Source: Citrifermentans bremense R1
GTDB lineage: Bacteria > Desulfobacterota > Desulfuromonadia > Geobacterales > Geobacteraceae
Length of the DNA stretch: 64,000 nucleotides
Reading direction: 5' to 3'
Assembly (NCBI RefSeq): GCF_000426865.1
Contig: NZ_AUGE01000001.1
Location: 372,001-436,000 of the forward strand
Shown here: in pieces, positions 42,610 to 50,672 of the stretch
Position numbering within the stretch: the stretch's first letter is position 1
Layout: each line of letters opens with the position of its first letter
The notes under the pieces: generated by a model
The model's input: the letters and a program-made list of their open reading frames with translations, nothing else
Told to the model about the DNA's origin: nothing
The model's database searches: none
Made by a program: the position numbers and the translations under genes

Positions 42610-44586
42610 CTAAGCCCTACCTTTCAATCCCTCTGCGACGATTTCCGCGATGTCCTTCACCTTGGTTTGCCCGCTGGCGCGGTCCTTGAGGCCGTCTTCC
42701 ATCATGGTCATGCAGTACGGGCAGGTGACGCAGATGGTGCCGGGGGATCCGGCCAGCGCCTCGTTGACGCGGTTCAGGTTGATCCTCTCTCCCAGGTGCT
42801 CTTCAAGCCACATGCGGCCGCCGCCGGCGCCGCAGCAGAAGGAATTCTCGCGGTTTCTCGGCATCTCCGCGGGGGCGGTACCGGTCGCCTGGGCGATGAC
42901 CTTGCGCGGCGCCTCGTAGACGCCGTTATGGCGCCCGAGGTAGCAGGAGTCGTGGAAGACGATGTTCCCGCCCGTCGCCTCGTGCATATCCAGCTGCAAC
43001 TTCCCTTCCCCCAGCAACTGCTCGATCAGCTCGGCGTGCGGGATGACCTCCAGTTCCAGGCCGTACTGCCGGTAATCGTTTTTGAGGGTGCTGAAGCAGT
43101 GCGGACACTGGGTGATCACCTTGGTCACCTTCTTCTCCTGGAACATGGCCACGTTCTCGCGCGCCATCTTGTCGAAGACATATTCGTTACCCAGCCTGCG
43201 CACGCTGTCGCCGCAGCACTTCTCTTCCTTGCCGAGGATTCCCCAGGAAATGCCAGCGGCGTCGAGGATCCGCGCCATGGAAAGGGTCACCTGCTTGGCG
43301 CGGGAGTCGAAGGAGCCGGCGCAGCCGACGTAGAAGAGGTATTCGGTCTGGCCCGCCTCGAACGGTTTTACTTCGTGGCCGCCGACCCACTTGCCGCGGT
43401 CGCCGGGGGCGATCCCCCACGGGTTGGAGCGCTGTTCCATGTTCTCGAAGAGGTTCAAAAGCTCCTCGGGGAAATCCGCCTCCATCTGGACCAGGTGCCG
43501 GCGCATCTTGTTGATCTTGGGCATCTGCTCGATGAAGACCGGGCAGGCGTTAAGGCAGGCGCCGCAGGTGGTGCAGGACCAGAGGGCGTCGACTTCCACG
43601 CTCCCCTCCCCTTCCCCGATCACCGGAACCGTCGCCACGCCGCCGCGCTGCAGCTGCGCGCCGTTGGCCAGGAGGTTCACCTTGATGTCGTGCATTACAA
43701 GGCGCGGGTTGAGCGGTTTCCCTGTAGCGGCCGCGGGACAGGCGTTTTCGCAGCGCCCGCACTCGGTGCAGGAGAAGGAATCGAAGAGGTCCTTCCAGGT
43801 GAAGTTTTCGATGCTCCCTGCGCCGTAGACGTTCCCTTCGGCGAACTCCTCCCGCGCCTGGGTGTTGGGCGTACCGAGCCCCTTGAAGTAGCAGTTGGGG
43901 ATGGCGGCGAGGATGTGCATGTGCTTGCTGTAGGGGAGGTAGTTGAGGAAGAAAAGAAGCACCCCGGCGTGGAGCCACCAGGAAGCTACCCCCACTGTGC
44001 CGAGGGTTTCCGGGCTCAGGCTGGAGAGAGCGGCGGCGAGCAACGAGGAAAGCGGCATGACGTGAGCCGCGGGCTCGTGGCCCAGAGCGATCTCCGCGGC
44101 ATGAAAACTGAAGTAGGCCAGCATCAGCGTCCCGATCATGGAGAGGATGGCGAACGCCTCGCCGGTACGCGCGCCTTTGTACGGCGGAGCAACCGCCCTC
44201 CGAACCAGGGCGATTACGACGGCGGCCAGGGCGAAGAGCGAGACCAGGTCGAACGCAAACAGTAGCGGCTGGTAGAGCGCCGCCGGGAGCAGCAGGGAAA
44301 GCTTCGCCGCCGGAAAGACGCCGGAGATGAGGAATTCCGTATTGGCCACGGCCAGGATCAGGAAGGACCAGAAGATGAAGACGTGGTTGACGCCGAATGG
44401 GCGCTTTACCACCCTTTTTTGCAGAAAGGCGTAGACGAACATCGCCTGCAACCGGTCCCAGGTGTTGGAGAAGCGGTCCTCGGCGGCGCCGACGGTGACC
44501 AGGCTGAAACGGCGGTAGCAGCTCCAAAGGAAGATGGTGCAGGCCGCAGCCAGAAGCGGCGTAAAGATAACAGGATCAGGTTGCAT
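42610..44586 (-). CDS. membrane Fe-S oxidoreductase, Etf:menaquinone oxidoreductase type
   Basis: A 658-residue protein. The N-terminal half has about six membrane segments with His residues (GVNHVF, FHAAEIALGHEPAAH, WWLHAG) suited to heme b. Two [4Fe-4S] ferredoxin motifs follow (CTECGRCENACP, CTTCGACLNACP). The C-terminal half has two CCG domains (EKCCGDSVRRLGNE, SFCCGAGGGRM). This heterodisulfide-reductase-like layout fits EtfAB:(methyl)menaquinone oxidoreductases, which move electrons from reduced EtfAB to the quinone pool. Gene order etfB-etfA-this gene supports it. Confidence 0.88.
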   Translation of the reverse strand: MQPDPVIFTPLLAAACTIFLWSCYRRFSLVTVGAAEDRFSNTWDRLQAMFVYAFLQKRVVKRPFGVNHVFIFWSFLILAVANTEFLISGVFPAAKLSLLLPAALYQPLLFAFDLVSLFALAAVVIALVRRAVAPPYKGARTGEAFAILSMIGTLMLAYFSFHAAEIALGHEPAAHVMPLSSLLAAALSSLSPETLGTVGVASWWLHAGVLLFFLNYLPYSKHMHILAAIPNCYFKGLGTPNTQAREEFAEGNVYGAGSIENFTWKDLFDSFSCTECGRCENACPAAATGKPLNPRLVMHDIKVNLLANGAQLQRGGVATVPVIGEGEGSVEVDALWSCTTCGACLNACPVFIEQMPKINKMRRHLVQMEADFPEELLNLFENMEQRSNPWGIAPGDRGKWVGGHEVKPFEAGQTEYLFYVGCAGSFDSRAKQVTLSMARILDAAGISWGILGKEEKCCGDSVRRLGNEYVFDKMARENVAMFQEKKVTKVITQCPHCFSTLKNDYRQYGLELEVIPHAELIEQLLGEGKLQLDMHEATGGNIVFHDSCYLGRHNGVYEAPRKVIAQATGTAPAEMPRNRENSFCCGAGGGRMWLEEHLGERINLNRVNEALAGSPGTICVTCPYCMTMMEDGLKDRASGQTKVKDIAEIVAEGLKGRA

Positions 44587-44613
44587 AGTAATATCCCTTC
44601 TCGAAGTTAAGTC

Positions 44614-44646
44614 CCCTCTCCCTCCGGGAGAGGGTTAGGGTGAGGG
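44614..44646. repeat. dispersed hairpin repeat (CCCTCTCCC/GGGAGAGGG + GGGTGAGGG)
   Basis: A 9-bp inverted repeat with a 3-nt loop is followed by TTAGGGTGAGGG. It lies between etfA and the membrane oxidoreductase gene. A close relative occurs at 58299-58332. I recognise the form from many bacterial intergenic regions. Confidence 0.75.
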
Positions 44647-44671
44647 CAGCGCCCCAACCGGGTTACCCCCC

Positions 44672-46030
44672 TTACGCCGCCTCGACGTCCCGGTCGGCGG
44701 GCTGGCCGCCCGGGTTCTTCGCGGCCTTCAGCTCGCGCAGTATGGCGGTGATAGCGGGGACGATCTCGAACAGGTCACCCACGATGCCGTAGCTCGCTAC
44801 CTCGAAGATGGGGGCTTCCTTGTCACGGTTAATAGCGATGATGAGATCGGAGTCCTGCATCCCCACCAGGTGCTGAATGGCGCCGGAGATGCCGCAGGCG
44901 ATGTATATCTTCGGGCGCACCGTCTTACCGGTCTGTCCCACCTGCCGGTCGCCCGGCATCCAACCCGCGTCTACTGCGCTGCGGGATGCACCGACCACGC
45001 CTCCGAGTTCATCGGCCAACTCCTGCAGGATGGCAAAGTTCTCCTTGGCCATCATGCCGCGTCCGCCGGAGACGATGAATTCAGCCCCGGCGATATCGAC
45101 GTGTCCCGCCTTGCTGTCGCGGATCACCTGCAGCACCTTGGTGAAGACGTCGGACTCGCTTAAGGGGAAGGAAGCGTGGACGATCTTGCCGCTGCTGCCG
45201 ACGGTTTGCGCGGGCATCGGCATCACGTGGGAGCGTACCGTCGCCATCTGGGGGCGGAAGCGGTCGCACATGATGGTCGCCATGATGTTGCCGCCAAAGG
45301 CAGGGCGGGTCTGCATCAGGTTCCGTTTGGGGTCGATATCGAGGCCGGTACAGTCGGCGGTGAGCCCTGTCTTGACTCGGGTCGCCACAGCGCCTGCCAG
45401 GTCGCGCCCCATGCCGGTCGCACCCATGAGGACGATCTCCGGTTTGTAGCGCTCGATCAGGTGGCAAAGTGCGTCGAGGTACGGGTAAGTGCGGTAGTAC
45501 TCCAGCACGGGCTGGTCCAGTAGGTACGCCTTGTCGGCGCCGTAGGTGAAGGCCTCATGGCAGAGGTGCTCCACCTTGTGCCCCATGACCACGGCACAGA
45601 GTTCCACGCCTAGCTTAGCGGCGAGTTCCTTCCCCTTCCCCATCAGTTCCCAGGAGACGCGGGCCGCTTCGCCCTCCGTCTGCTCCACGAAGACCCAGAC
45701 GCCTTGGTAACCGGCGACGTACTCGCGTCGCGCCAGCTCCTCCGGGTCCGCCTCGTCCTCGGCAAGGTCCTGCTGCCCGGCGAGAGCCGCCAGAATCTCC
45801 AGCTCTTCCTTGGTGTAGAAGATCTCCAGGGCGGAGCCCGGGCAGGCCTTCACGCACTTAAGGCAGCCGATGCACTTGGAGAGTTCTATTTGCGGCTCGC
45901 CCGCATCGCTCATCTGGATGCCGTCTACCGGACAGCTGCTCTGGCAGCGCGCGCCGCAGGCGATGCATTTGCCCTCTAAGAGCCGAACCTTCCCGCGCGG
46001 CTTCTTCAGTTTAGGTTTTGCCTCACTCAT
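44672..46030 (-). CDS. etfA: electron transfer flavoprotein alpha subunit with N-terminal ferredoxin domain
   Basis: A 452-residue EtfA. Residues about 1-75 are a 2[4Fe-4S] ferredoxin-like domain (CIACGARCQSSCP and CIGCLKCVKACP), absent from classic EtfA. The rest is a canonical alpha subunit with the FAD domain 'VGASRSAVDAGWMP', 'GQTGKTVRPKIYIACGISGAIQH' and a 'IIAINRDKEAPIFE' ending. With EtfB it collects electrons from acyl-CoA dehydrogenases and passes them to the membrane oxidoreductase. I chose the second ATG (46030). Alternatives are ATG 46033 and GTG 46042. The fused clusters could give a separate electron exit. Confidence 0.93.
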   Translation of the reverse strand: MSEAKPKLKKPRGKVRLLEGKCIACGARCQSSCPVDGIQMSDAGEPQIELSKCIGCLKCVKACPGSALEIFYTKEELEILAALAGQQDLAEDEADPEELARREYVAGYQGVWVFVEQTEGEAARVSWELMGKGKELAAKLGVELCAVVMGHKVEHLCHEAFTYGADKAYLLDQPVLEYYRTYPYLDALCHLIERYKPEIVLMGATGMGRDLAGAVATRVKTGLTADCTGLDIDPKRNLMQTRPAFGGNIMATIMCDRFRPQMATVRSHVMPMPAQTVGSSGKIVHASFPLSESDVFTKVLQVIRDSKAGHVDIAGAEFIVSGGRGMMAKENFAILQELADELGGVVGASRSAVDAGWMPGDRQVGQTGKTVRPKIYIACGISGAIQHLVGMQDSDLIIAINRDKEAPIFEVASYGIVGDLFEIVPAITAILRELKAAKNPGGQPADRDVEAA

Positions 46031-46049
46031 CATTCTCCCCACTTTCGGT

Positions 46050-46094
46050 CACGTCCATCACGTCCACCAAGTCCATGGCGTCCATTCAGTCCAC
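46050..46094. repeat. 9-bp tandem array (5 units) between etfB and etfA
   Basis: Five contiguous 9-bp units of the form NNNGTCCAY, with Y running T, C, T, T, C. The first unit is CACGTCCAT. A second array of the same size and the same T/C order lies at 46967-47011, on the other side of etfB. Confidence 0.9.
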
Positions 46095-46109
46095 AAGGTT
46101 TGTTAGTGA

Positions 46110-46922
46110 CTACACCGCCAGCATGTCCCTGGCCAAAAGCCGCTCCACCAGGAGGCGCGCGGTCCCCTTCGGGTCGTTCAGGCCGTCGCCGAGCATCTCG
46201 CCCTTGCTCCGCTCGGGAGAGAAGATCCTGCTCACCCAGGTCGGCGACCCCTTGAGCCCGATGCTGTTGGGATCGAGCTTCAGCTCGCTGTTGTCCCAGA
46301 CCCGGACCTCACCCTTGGCAGCCTTCAGGCGCATCGGCACCGTTGGGTAGCGGGGGCGGTTCAGCTCGCGCACCACGGTGATCATCGCGGGGAGTTTCGC
46401 TTCCACGATCTCGTAGCGCCCTTCCAGCTTGCGCCTGACCCTGATCTTCTTAGACAGGAAATCCAGGTGCTCGATGCGGTCCACAAGGGTAAGCTGCGAA
46501 AAACCGAGCCGTATCGCAATGCCCGGGCCGACCTGCGCGGTATCCCCGTCGATGGTCTGCTTGCCGCAGAACACGATCCCCACCTCATCGTCCTGCGCCA
46601 GCTTGCTGATGGCGGCAGCGAGGACGTTGCTGGTGGAAAGGGTATCGGCGCCGCCGAAGGCGCGGTCGGAAAGGAGGATGGCTTCGTCCACGCCGAGCGC
46701 GAGCGCCTTTCTGAGCGCCGCCTCCGCGTTGGGCGGGCCCATGGAGAGAGCCGCGGCCTTGAAGCCGTAGCGTCCCTTCATGCGCAGGCTCTCCTCCAGC
46801 GCGTGTGTATCGTAGGGGTTGATGATGAAGGGAATGCCGTCGCGCACCAGCGTGTTGGTCACCGGATCGATCTGCACCTGGGTCGTGTCCGGAACCTGTT
46901 TAATGCAAGCAACCACGTACAT
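46110..46922 (-). CDS. etfB: electron transfer flavoprotein beta subunit
   Basis: A 270-residue EtfB. It starts MYVVACIKQVPDT and contains the adenine-nucleotide-binding region 'FCGKQTIDGDTAQVGPGIA' and the recognition-loop segment 'RKLEGRYEIVEAKLPAMITVVRELNRPRYPT'. It forms the heterodimer with the EtfA encoded 67 bp downstream, and the pair should feed the Fe-S membrane oxidoreductase at 42610. Both flanking gaps carry a 45-bp 9-mer array. Confidence 0.95.
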   Translation of the reverse strand: MYVVACIKQVPDTTQVQIDPVTNTLVRDGIPFIINPYDTHALEESLRMKGRYGFKAAALSMGPPNAEAALRKALALGVDEAILLSDRAFGGADTLSTSNVLAAAISKLAQDDEVGIVFCGKQTIDGDTAQVGPGIAIRLGFSQLTLVDRIEHLDFLSKKIRVRRKLEGRYEIVEAKLPAMITVVRELNRPRYPTVPMRLKAAKGEVRVWDNSELKLDPNSIGLKGSPTWVSRIFSPERSKGEMLGDGLNDPKGTARLLVERLLARDMLAV

Positions 46923-46966
46923 GGGTCAAAACCTCTCTCTTCAGTTAGCTTTTATCCGCTCTCAGC

Positions 46967-47011
46967 CACGTCCATCGGGTCCACCAGGTCCATAAAGTCC
47001 ATGTGGTCCAC
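46967..47011. repeat. 9-bp tandem array (5 units) upstream of etfB
   Basis: Five 9-bp units NNNGTCCAY with the same final-base order (T, C, T, T, C) and the same first unit as the array at 46050-46094. The flanks are also alike (a TTAGTG run to the right of each). It lies 44 bp upstream of etfB. Confidence 0.9.
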
Positions 47012-47029
47012 CAAAGCTTTTAGTGGCCG

Positions 47030-47218
47030 TTACTGCTCCAGCGGCGCTTCCATGCGCTTGGAAAGCTCCCACTGCTCCTTGAACAGGGCGAATGCCTCGC
47101 GCATGATGGAAGAAGCTTTCTTCCCCTTGCTGTCCATCAGCTGCTGAATGGCGTCCCTCTCGTCGTCGCTCATGCGGATCGAGATGATGTTGGCTTTCTT
47201 CTGGCTCCGGTCCTTCAT
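47030..47218 (-). CDS. ribbon-helix-helix (CopG-type) small DNA-binding protein
   Basis: A 62-residue protein. The order of a short strand (ANIISIRMS), helix (DDERDAIQQLMDSKG) and helix (KKASSIMREAFALFKEQW) is the ribbon-helix-helix fold of CopG/MetJ/Arc-type regulators. It lies just upstream of etfB and downstream of the MOSC gene on the same strand, and could regulate either. No toxin gene is adjacent, so it is not an obvious antitoxin. The ribosome-binding site is AGGGGGAG. Confidence 0.75.
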   Translation of the reverse strand: MKDRSQKKANIISIRMSDDERDAIQQLMDSKGKKASSIMREAFALFKEQWELSKRMEAPLEQ

Positions 47219-47260
47219 ACACTCCCCCTTGCTTGCTGCTTCCTTTGTTATGCTGCCTGG

Positions 47261-47692
47261 TTACAGCAGCTCGATCTCGTCTGAGGGTCTTACCACTCCG
47301 CCGCTCACCACCGTGGCGAATACCCCTTCCTTGGGCATGACGCAATCGCCGGCCTGGTAGAAGATGGCGCAGCGGGTATGGCAGACCTTTCCGATCTGGG
47401 AAATCTCCAGCACCACCGGGCCTATGGCCAGCCGTGAGCCGATCGGGAGGTTGACCAGATCCACTCCGCGGGTGGTGATGTTCTCCGCGAAGTCGCCGGG
47501 CCCCACGGAGAGCCCAAGCGAGACCATCTTATCGATGCTCTCCTGGGCCAGGAGGCTCACCTGGCGGTGCCAGTCGCCGGCATGGGCGTCGCCGATGATG
47601 CCGAAATTTTCCCGGACATGCACCGACTCCATCGGCGTCTTTTTCTCCCCTTTGCTCTTGCTCACGCTTACCGCGACTATCGAACCGGACAT
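47261..47692 (-). CDS. MOSC-domain protein
   Basis: A 143-residue single MOSC domain. It shows GIIGDAHAGDWHRQVSLL, 'GDFAENITTRGVDL' and a conserved Cys in KVCHTRCAIF, which would bind sulfur. MOSC domains handle molybdopterin or sulfur carriers in molybdenum-enzyme biogenesis. It is followed by the RHH gene and preceded by moaA on the same strand, consistent with pterin cofactor biology here. The ribosome-binding site is GGAGG. Confidence 0.88.
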   Translation of the reverse strand: MSGSIVAVSVSKSKGEKKTPMESVHVRENFGIIGDAHAGDWHRQVSLLAQESIDKMVSLGLSVGPGDFAENITTRGVDLVNLPIGSRLAIGPVVLEISQIGKVCHTRCAIFYQAGDCVMPKEGVFATVVSGGVVRPSDEIELL

Positions 47693-47773
47693 ATCTCTTT
47701 CCTCCGTAATCCCTGTCCCTGATCCTGGTGCTGAAGGCTACTGTTCGCTGCCCCCAGTCCCTAGCCCCTGCTT

Positions 47774-48754
47774 TTATCCGCCGATGCGGGACATGTTGAC
47801 CGTTATCTTCTCCGCCTCCGGCTCGGCTATATGATGCCGTCCGGGCTTGTGCGTCACGATGCGCCGGATCTCTTCCTGCAGCCGGTAGGGATCGAGGCTT
47901 AACAGCAGCGGTTTGAGATCGACACTCTGGTCGGAGAAAAGGCAGCCGCGCATCCTGCCGGCGGCGGTGACCCGGATCCTGTTGCAGCTCTCGCAGAAGT
48001 GCCCGGAAACCGGGGTGATGATCCCGATGGCCCCGGCCGCGCCCTCTATCTTGAAGTTGCGGGCCGGTCCCGCCATCTCTGCACCCACCATGGGGAGGAG
48101 CGGATAGCGCTCGGCGATCCGCGCGAGAATCTCGCTCCCCGGCATGCTTTGCGCGTTCCACCCCTCGTCCTGCAGGGTCGGCATGTACTCTATGAAGCGC
48201 ACCGTGTACGGTTTTTCGATGCTGAGGGCGGCGAAGTCCAGGATCTCTTCGTCGTTCACCCCGCGCATCACTACCATGTTTATCTTGAGGTTCGAGAAAC
48301 CGGCCTTTTCTGCTGCCTCTATCCCGGAGAGCACCCGCTTCAGGTCCGCTCCTCGGGTAATGCGGGCGAAGACCTCGGGCCTGAGCGAGTCGAGGCTTAT
48401 GTTGAGCCTCGCCACCCCGGCGCGCTTTAAGGGCTGGGCCATCTCTTCCAGTTGCAGGCCGTTCGTGGTCAGCACCAGCTCCTTCAAGCCGGGCACTCGC
48501 GACAGGCGCTCCAGGAAAGGTACGATCCCCTTCCTCACCAGTGGCTCCCCGCCGGTGACCCGGATCTTCTCTATACCCTGCGCTATGCAGGCGCCCGCCA
48601 CGCGGTAGAGCTCTTCGTAGCTCAGCATCTCTTTATGCTCGAGCTTCTCCACGCCCTGCGCCGGCATGCAGTAGCTGCAGCGCATGTTGCAGCGGTCGGT
48701 GACCGAGAGTCTCAAGTAGTTTATGCGCCTGCCGTAGGTATCGATCAGTGCCAT
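47774..48754 (-). CDS. moaA: GTP 3',8-cyclase MoaA
   Basis: A 326-residue radical SAM enzyme performing the first step of molybdopterin synthesis (GTP to 3',8-cyclo-H2GTP). It has the N-terminal [4Fe-4S] motif CNMRCSYC and the second-cluster motif CESCNRIRVTAAGRMRGC, with family length. It ends with a short, untypical 'HHIAEPEAEKITVNMSRIGG'. It lies 81 bp upstream of the MOSC gene on the same strand. It is divergent from the Fe-ADH/AOR/moe/moaC set, which supplies the remaining pterin steps. Confidence 0.95.
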   Translation of the reverse strand: MALIDTYGRRINYLRLSVTDRCNMRCSYCMPAQGVEKLEHKEMLSYEELYRVAGACIAQGIEKIRVTGGEPLVRKGIVPFLERLSRVPGLKELVLTTNGLQLEEMAQPLKRAGVARLNISLDSLRPEVFARITRGADLKRVLSGIEAAEKAGFSNLKINMVVMRGVNDEEILDFAALSIEKPYTVRFIEYMPTLQDEGWNAQSMPGSEILARIAERYPLLPMVGAEMAGPARNFKIEGAAGAIGIITPVSGHFCESCNRIRVTAAGRMRGCLFSDQSVDLKPLLLSLDPYRLQEEIRRIVTHKPGRHHIAEPEAEKITVNMSRIGG

Positions 48755-48779
48755 GCCGCCACTCCCATTTACTTGATCT

Positions 48780-48799
48780 CCCCCCTTTGCAAAGGGGGG
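48780..48799. repeat. perfect 20-bp palindrome, dispersed CCCCCC/GGGGGG family
   Basis: CCCCCCTTTGCAAAGGGGGG, followed by TTGGGGGGATTTT. It lies 26 bp upstream of moaA. The form (AAATCCCCCC...CCCCCC-hairpin) is a common dispersed intergenic repeat in bacteria. As a leader hairpin it could reduce moaA expression. Confidence 0.7.
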
Positions 48800-49033
48800 T
48801 TGGGGGGATTTTATTGGAATGAAGGGGTCCGCCTCGTGTACTGCCTGTTTGTATACAAAGGCAATATCGGTACCAACTGCGACAAAACGTCACACAAAAG
48901 TGCGGCGTCATGGGGAGATGGGGCACTAACATAGTGAATACATGAGGAACAAAGGTTTTTCGCGCTGCGGCAGGGGAGCTTTCGAGGCAGCGATGAGATG
49001 ATGTATCACTGACCAAAACAACCGTACCACAAC

Positions 49034-49047
49034 GGAGCAATCGCTCC
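49034..49047. promoter_or_regulatory. palindrome upstream of the -24/-12 promoter
   Basis: GGAGC-AATC-GCTCC, extended by A/T pairs, lies about 145 bp upstream of the -24 element. That distance suits an enhancer-binding-protein site. No direct evidence that it is bound. Confidence 0.35.
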
Positions 49048-49189
49048 ATTATGGAACACGGCATCTGTTACTTTTCAGAACGAGGGGTCAAAGAGGGGGT
49101 AAAAGTCGTGTAAACAGGGTGCGCGTTAAGTATACGGTATCCTGAAAAAAAATAACAGATGCCGAAAAAAATACGACTCTGGCAAATTC

Positions 49190-49205
49190 TGGTATGGGGT
49201 TTGCG
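49190..49205 (+). promoter_or_regulatory. sigma54 (-24/-12) promoter for the Fe-ADH gene
   Basis: TGGTATGGGGTTTGCG fits the RpoN consensus TGGCACRNNNNTTGCW at the GG and GC positions with exact spacing. The start of transcription would be near 49217, about 90 nt before the ATG at 49309. RpoN control implies activation by an enhancer-binding protein, none of which is encoded in the window. Confidence 0.65.
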
Positions 49206-49308
49206 ATAACCTAGAAAACCGTTTTAGGACAGTGTATGCAACTAGGACCTACGCAATGGTTAAACAACCGGGCTTGAAATCCGGACACAACAACAGGGGG
49301 AAAGACAA

Positions 49309-50472
49309 ATGGCATTAGGAGAGCAGACGTACGGTTTCTACATTCCGACAGTATCACTGATGGGTATTGGTTCCGCTAAAGAGACCGGTGGCCAGATCAA
49401 GGCGCTGGGCGCATCCAAGGCGCTGATCGTTACCGACAAGGGCCTCTCGGCCATGGGCGTTGCCGACAAGATCAAGTCCCAGGTGGAAGAGGCCGGTGTT
49501 TCCGCAGTCATCTTCGACGGCGCAGAGCCCAACCCGACCGACATCAACGTGCACGACGGCGTGAAGGTGTACCAGGACAACGGCTGTGACGCGATCATCT
49601 CCCTGGGCGGCGGTTCCTCCCATGACTGCGCGAAAGGCATCGGCATGGTCATCGGCAACGGCGGCCACATCCGCGATCTCGAAGGCGTGAACAAGACCAC
49701 CAAGCCGATGCCGGCATTCGTGGCCATCAACACCACCGCAGGCACCGCGTCCGAAATGACCCGTTTCTGCATCATCACCAACACCGACACCCACGTGAAG
49801 ATGGCGATCGTCGACTGGCGCTGCACCCCGAACGTCGCGATCAACGACCCGCTGCTCATGGTCGGCAAGCCGGCGGCACTCACCGCTGCAACCGGCATGG
49901 ACGCACTGACCCACGCGGTCGAGGCGTACGTGTCCACCATCGCCACCCCGATCACCGACGCTTGCGCTATCAAGGCAATCGAGCTGATCGCCGAGTACCT
50001 CTCCAAGGCAGTTGCCAACGGCGAAGACCTCGAGGCGCGCGACAAGATGGCTTACGCCGAGTACCTGGCCGGCATGGCGTTCAACAACGCTTCTCTTGGC
50101 TACGTTCACTCCATGGCTCACCAGCTGGGCGGCTTCTACAACCTGCCGCACGGCGTCTGCAACGCCATCCTGCTCCCGGCCGTCAGCCAGTACAACCTGA
50201 TCGCTTGCCCGAAACGCTTCGCCGACATCGCGAAAGCACTCGGCGAGAACGTCGACGGCCTCTCCGTGACCGAAGCAGGCCAGAAGGCAATCGACAGGAT
50301 CCGCACCCTCTCCGCTTCCATCGGCATCCCGACCGGCCTCAAGGCCCTGAACGTCAAGGAAGAGGACCTCACCATCATGGCTGAGAACGCGAAGAAAGAC
50401 GCTTGCCAGTTCACCAACCCGCGCAAGGCAACCCTTGAGCAGGTCGTCCAGATCTTCAAGGACGCAATGTAA
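49309..50472 (+). CDS. iron-containing alcohol dehydrogenase
   Basis: A 387-residue group III alcohol dehydrogenase. Metal ligands are Asp198, His202 (GMDALTHAVEAYVS), His267 and His281 (GYVHSMAHQLGG, NLPHG). The NAD site is GGGSSHDCAKG (residues 100-110). It should oxidise primary alcohols to aldehydes, feeding the AOR downstream. Codon use is more biased than the neighbours, suggesting high expression. AGGGGGA precedes the ATG, a sigma54 promoter lies upstream and a strong terminator follows, so it may be a single-gene unit. Confidence 0.95.
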   Translation: MALGEQTYGFYIPTVSLMGIGSAKETGGQIKALGASKALIVTDKGLSAMGVADKIKSQVEEAGVSAVIFDGAEPNPTDINVHDGVKVYQDNGCDAIISLGGGSSHDCAKGIGMVIGNGGHIRDLEGVNKTTKPMPAFVAINTTAGTASEMTRFCIITNTDTHVKMAIVDWRCTPNVAINDPLLMVGKPAALTAATGMDALTHAVEAYVSTIATPITDACAIKAIELIAEYLSKAVANGEDLEARDKMAYAEYLAGMAFNNASLGYVHSMAHQLGGFYNLPHGVCNAILLPAVSQYNLIACPKRFADIAKALGENVDGLSVTEAGQKAIDRIRTLSASIGIPTGLKALNVKEEDLTIMAENAKKDACQFTNPRKATLEQVVQIFKDAM

Positions 50473-50499
50473 GACGAGCAGCAGCATCGCAGCAAAGCT

Positions 50500-50528
50500 C
50501 CCCTCCCCCTGGCGGGGGAGGGGTTTTT
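50500..50528 (+). terminator. terminator after the Fe-ADH gene
   Basis: A 10-bp GC stem CCCCTCCCCC/GGGGGAGGGG has a TGGC loop, followed by TTTTT. Confidence 0.9.
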
Positions 50529-50672
50529 GAATCTCCGAGCCATGCGCCGCCTAAAAGGGACCACCCTCACGGAGCCAGGCCAACGGGTTTCGCTGGAAAC
50601 GGCGGAGCCTCCCTCTTGGAAAGGAGCGCCGGCACCGATGCCGGAAACTAATTAAAAGGGAGCTTGAAAAGC

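Noticed and set aside
41482-44265. A 927-codon plus-strand open frame
   Set aside because: It crosses two genes on the minus strand that carry clear Fe-S motifs. The translated protein has no motif and spans their intergenic gap.
47030-47218. Antitoxin of a toxin-antitoxin pair
   Set aside because: The RHH protein has no adjacent small toxin gene; neighbours are MOSC and etfB.
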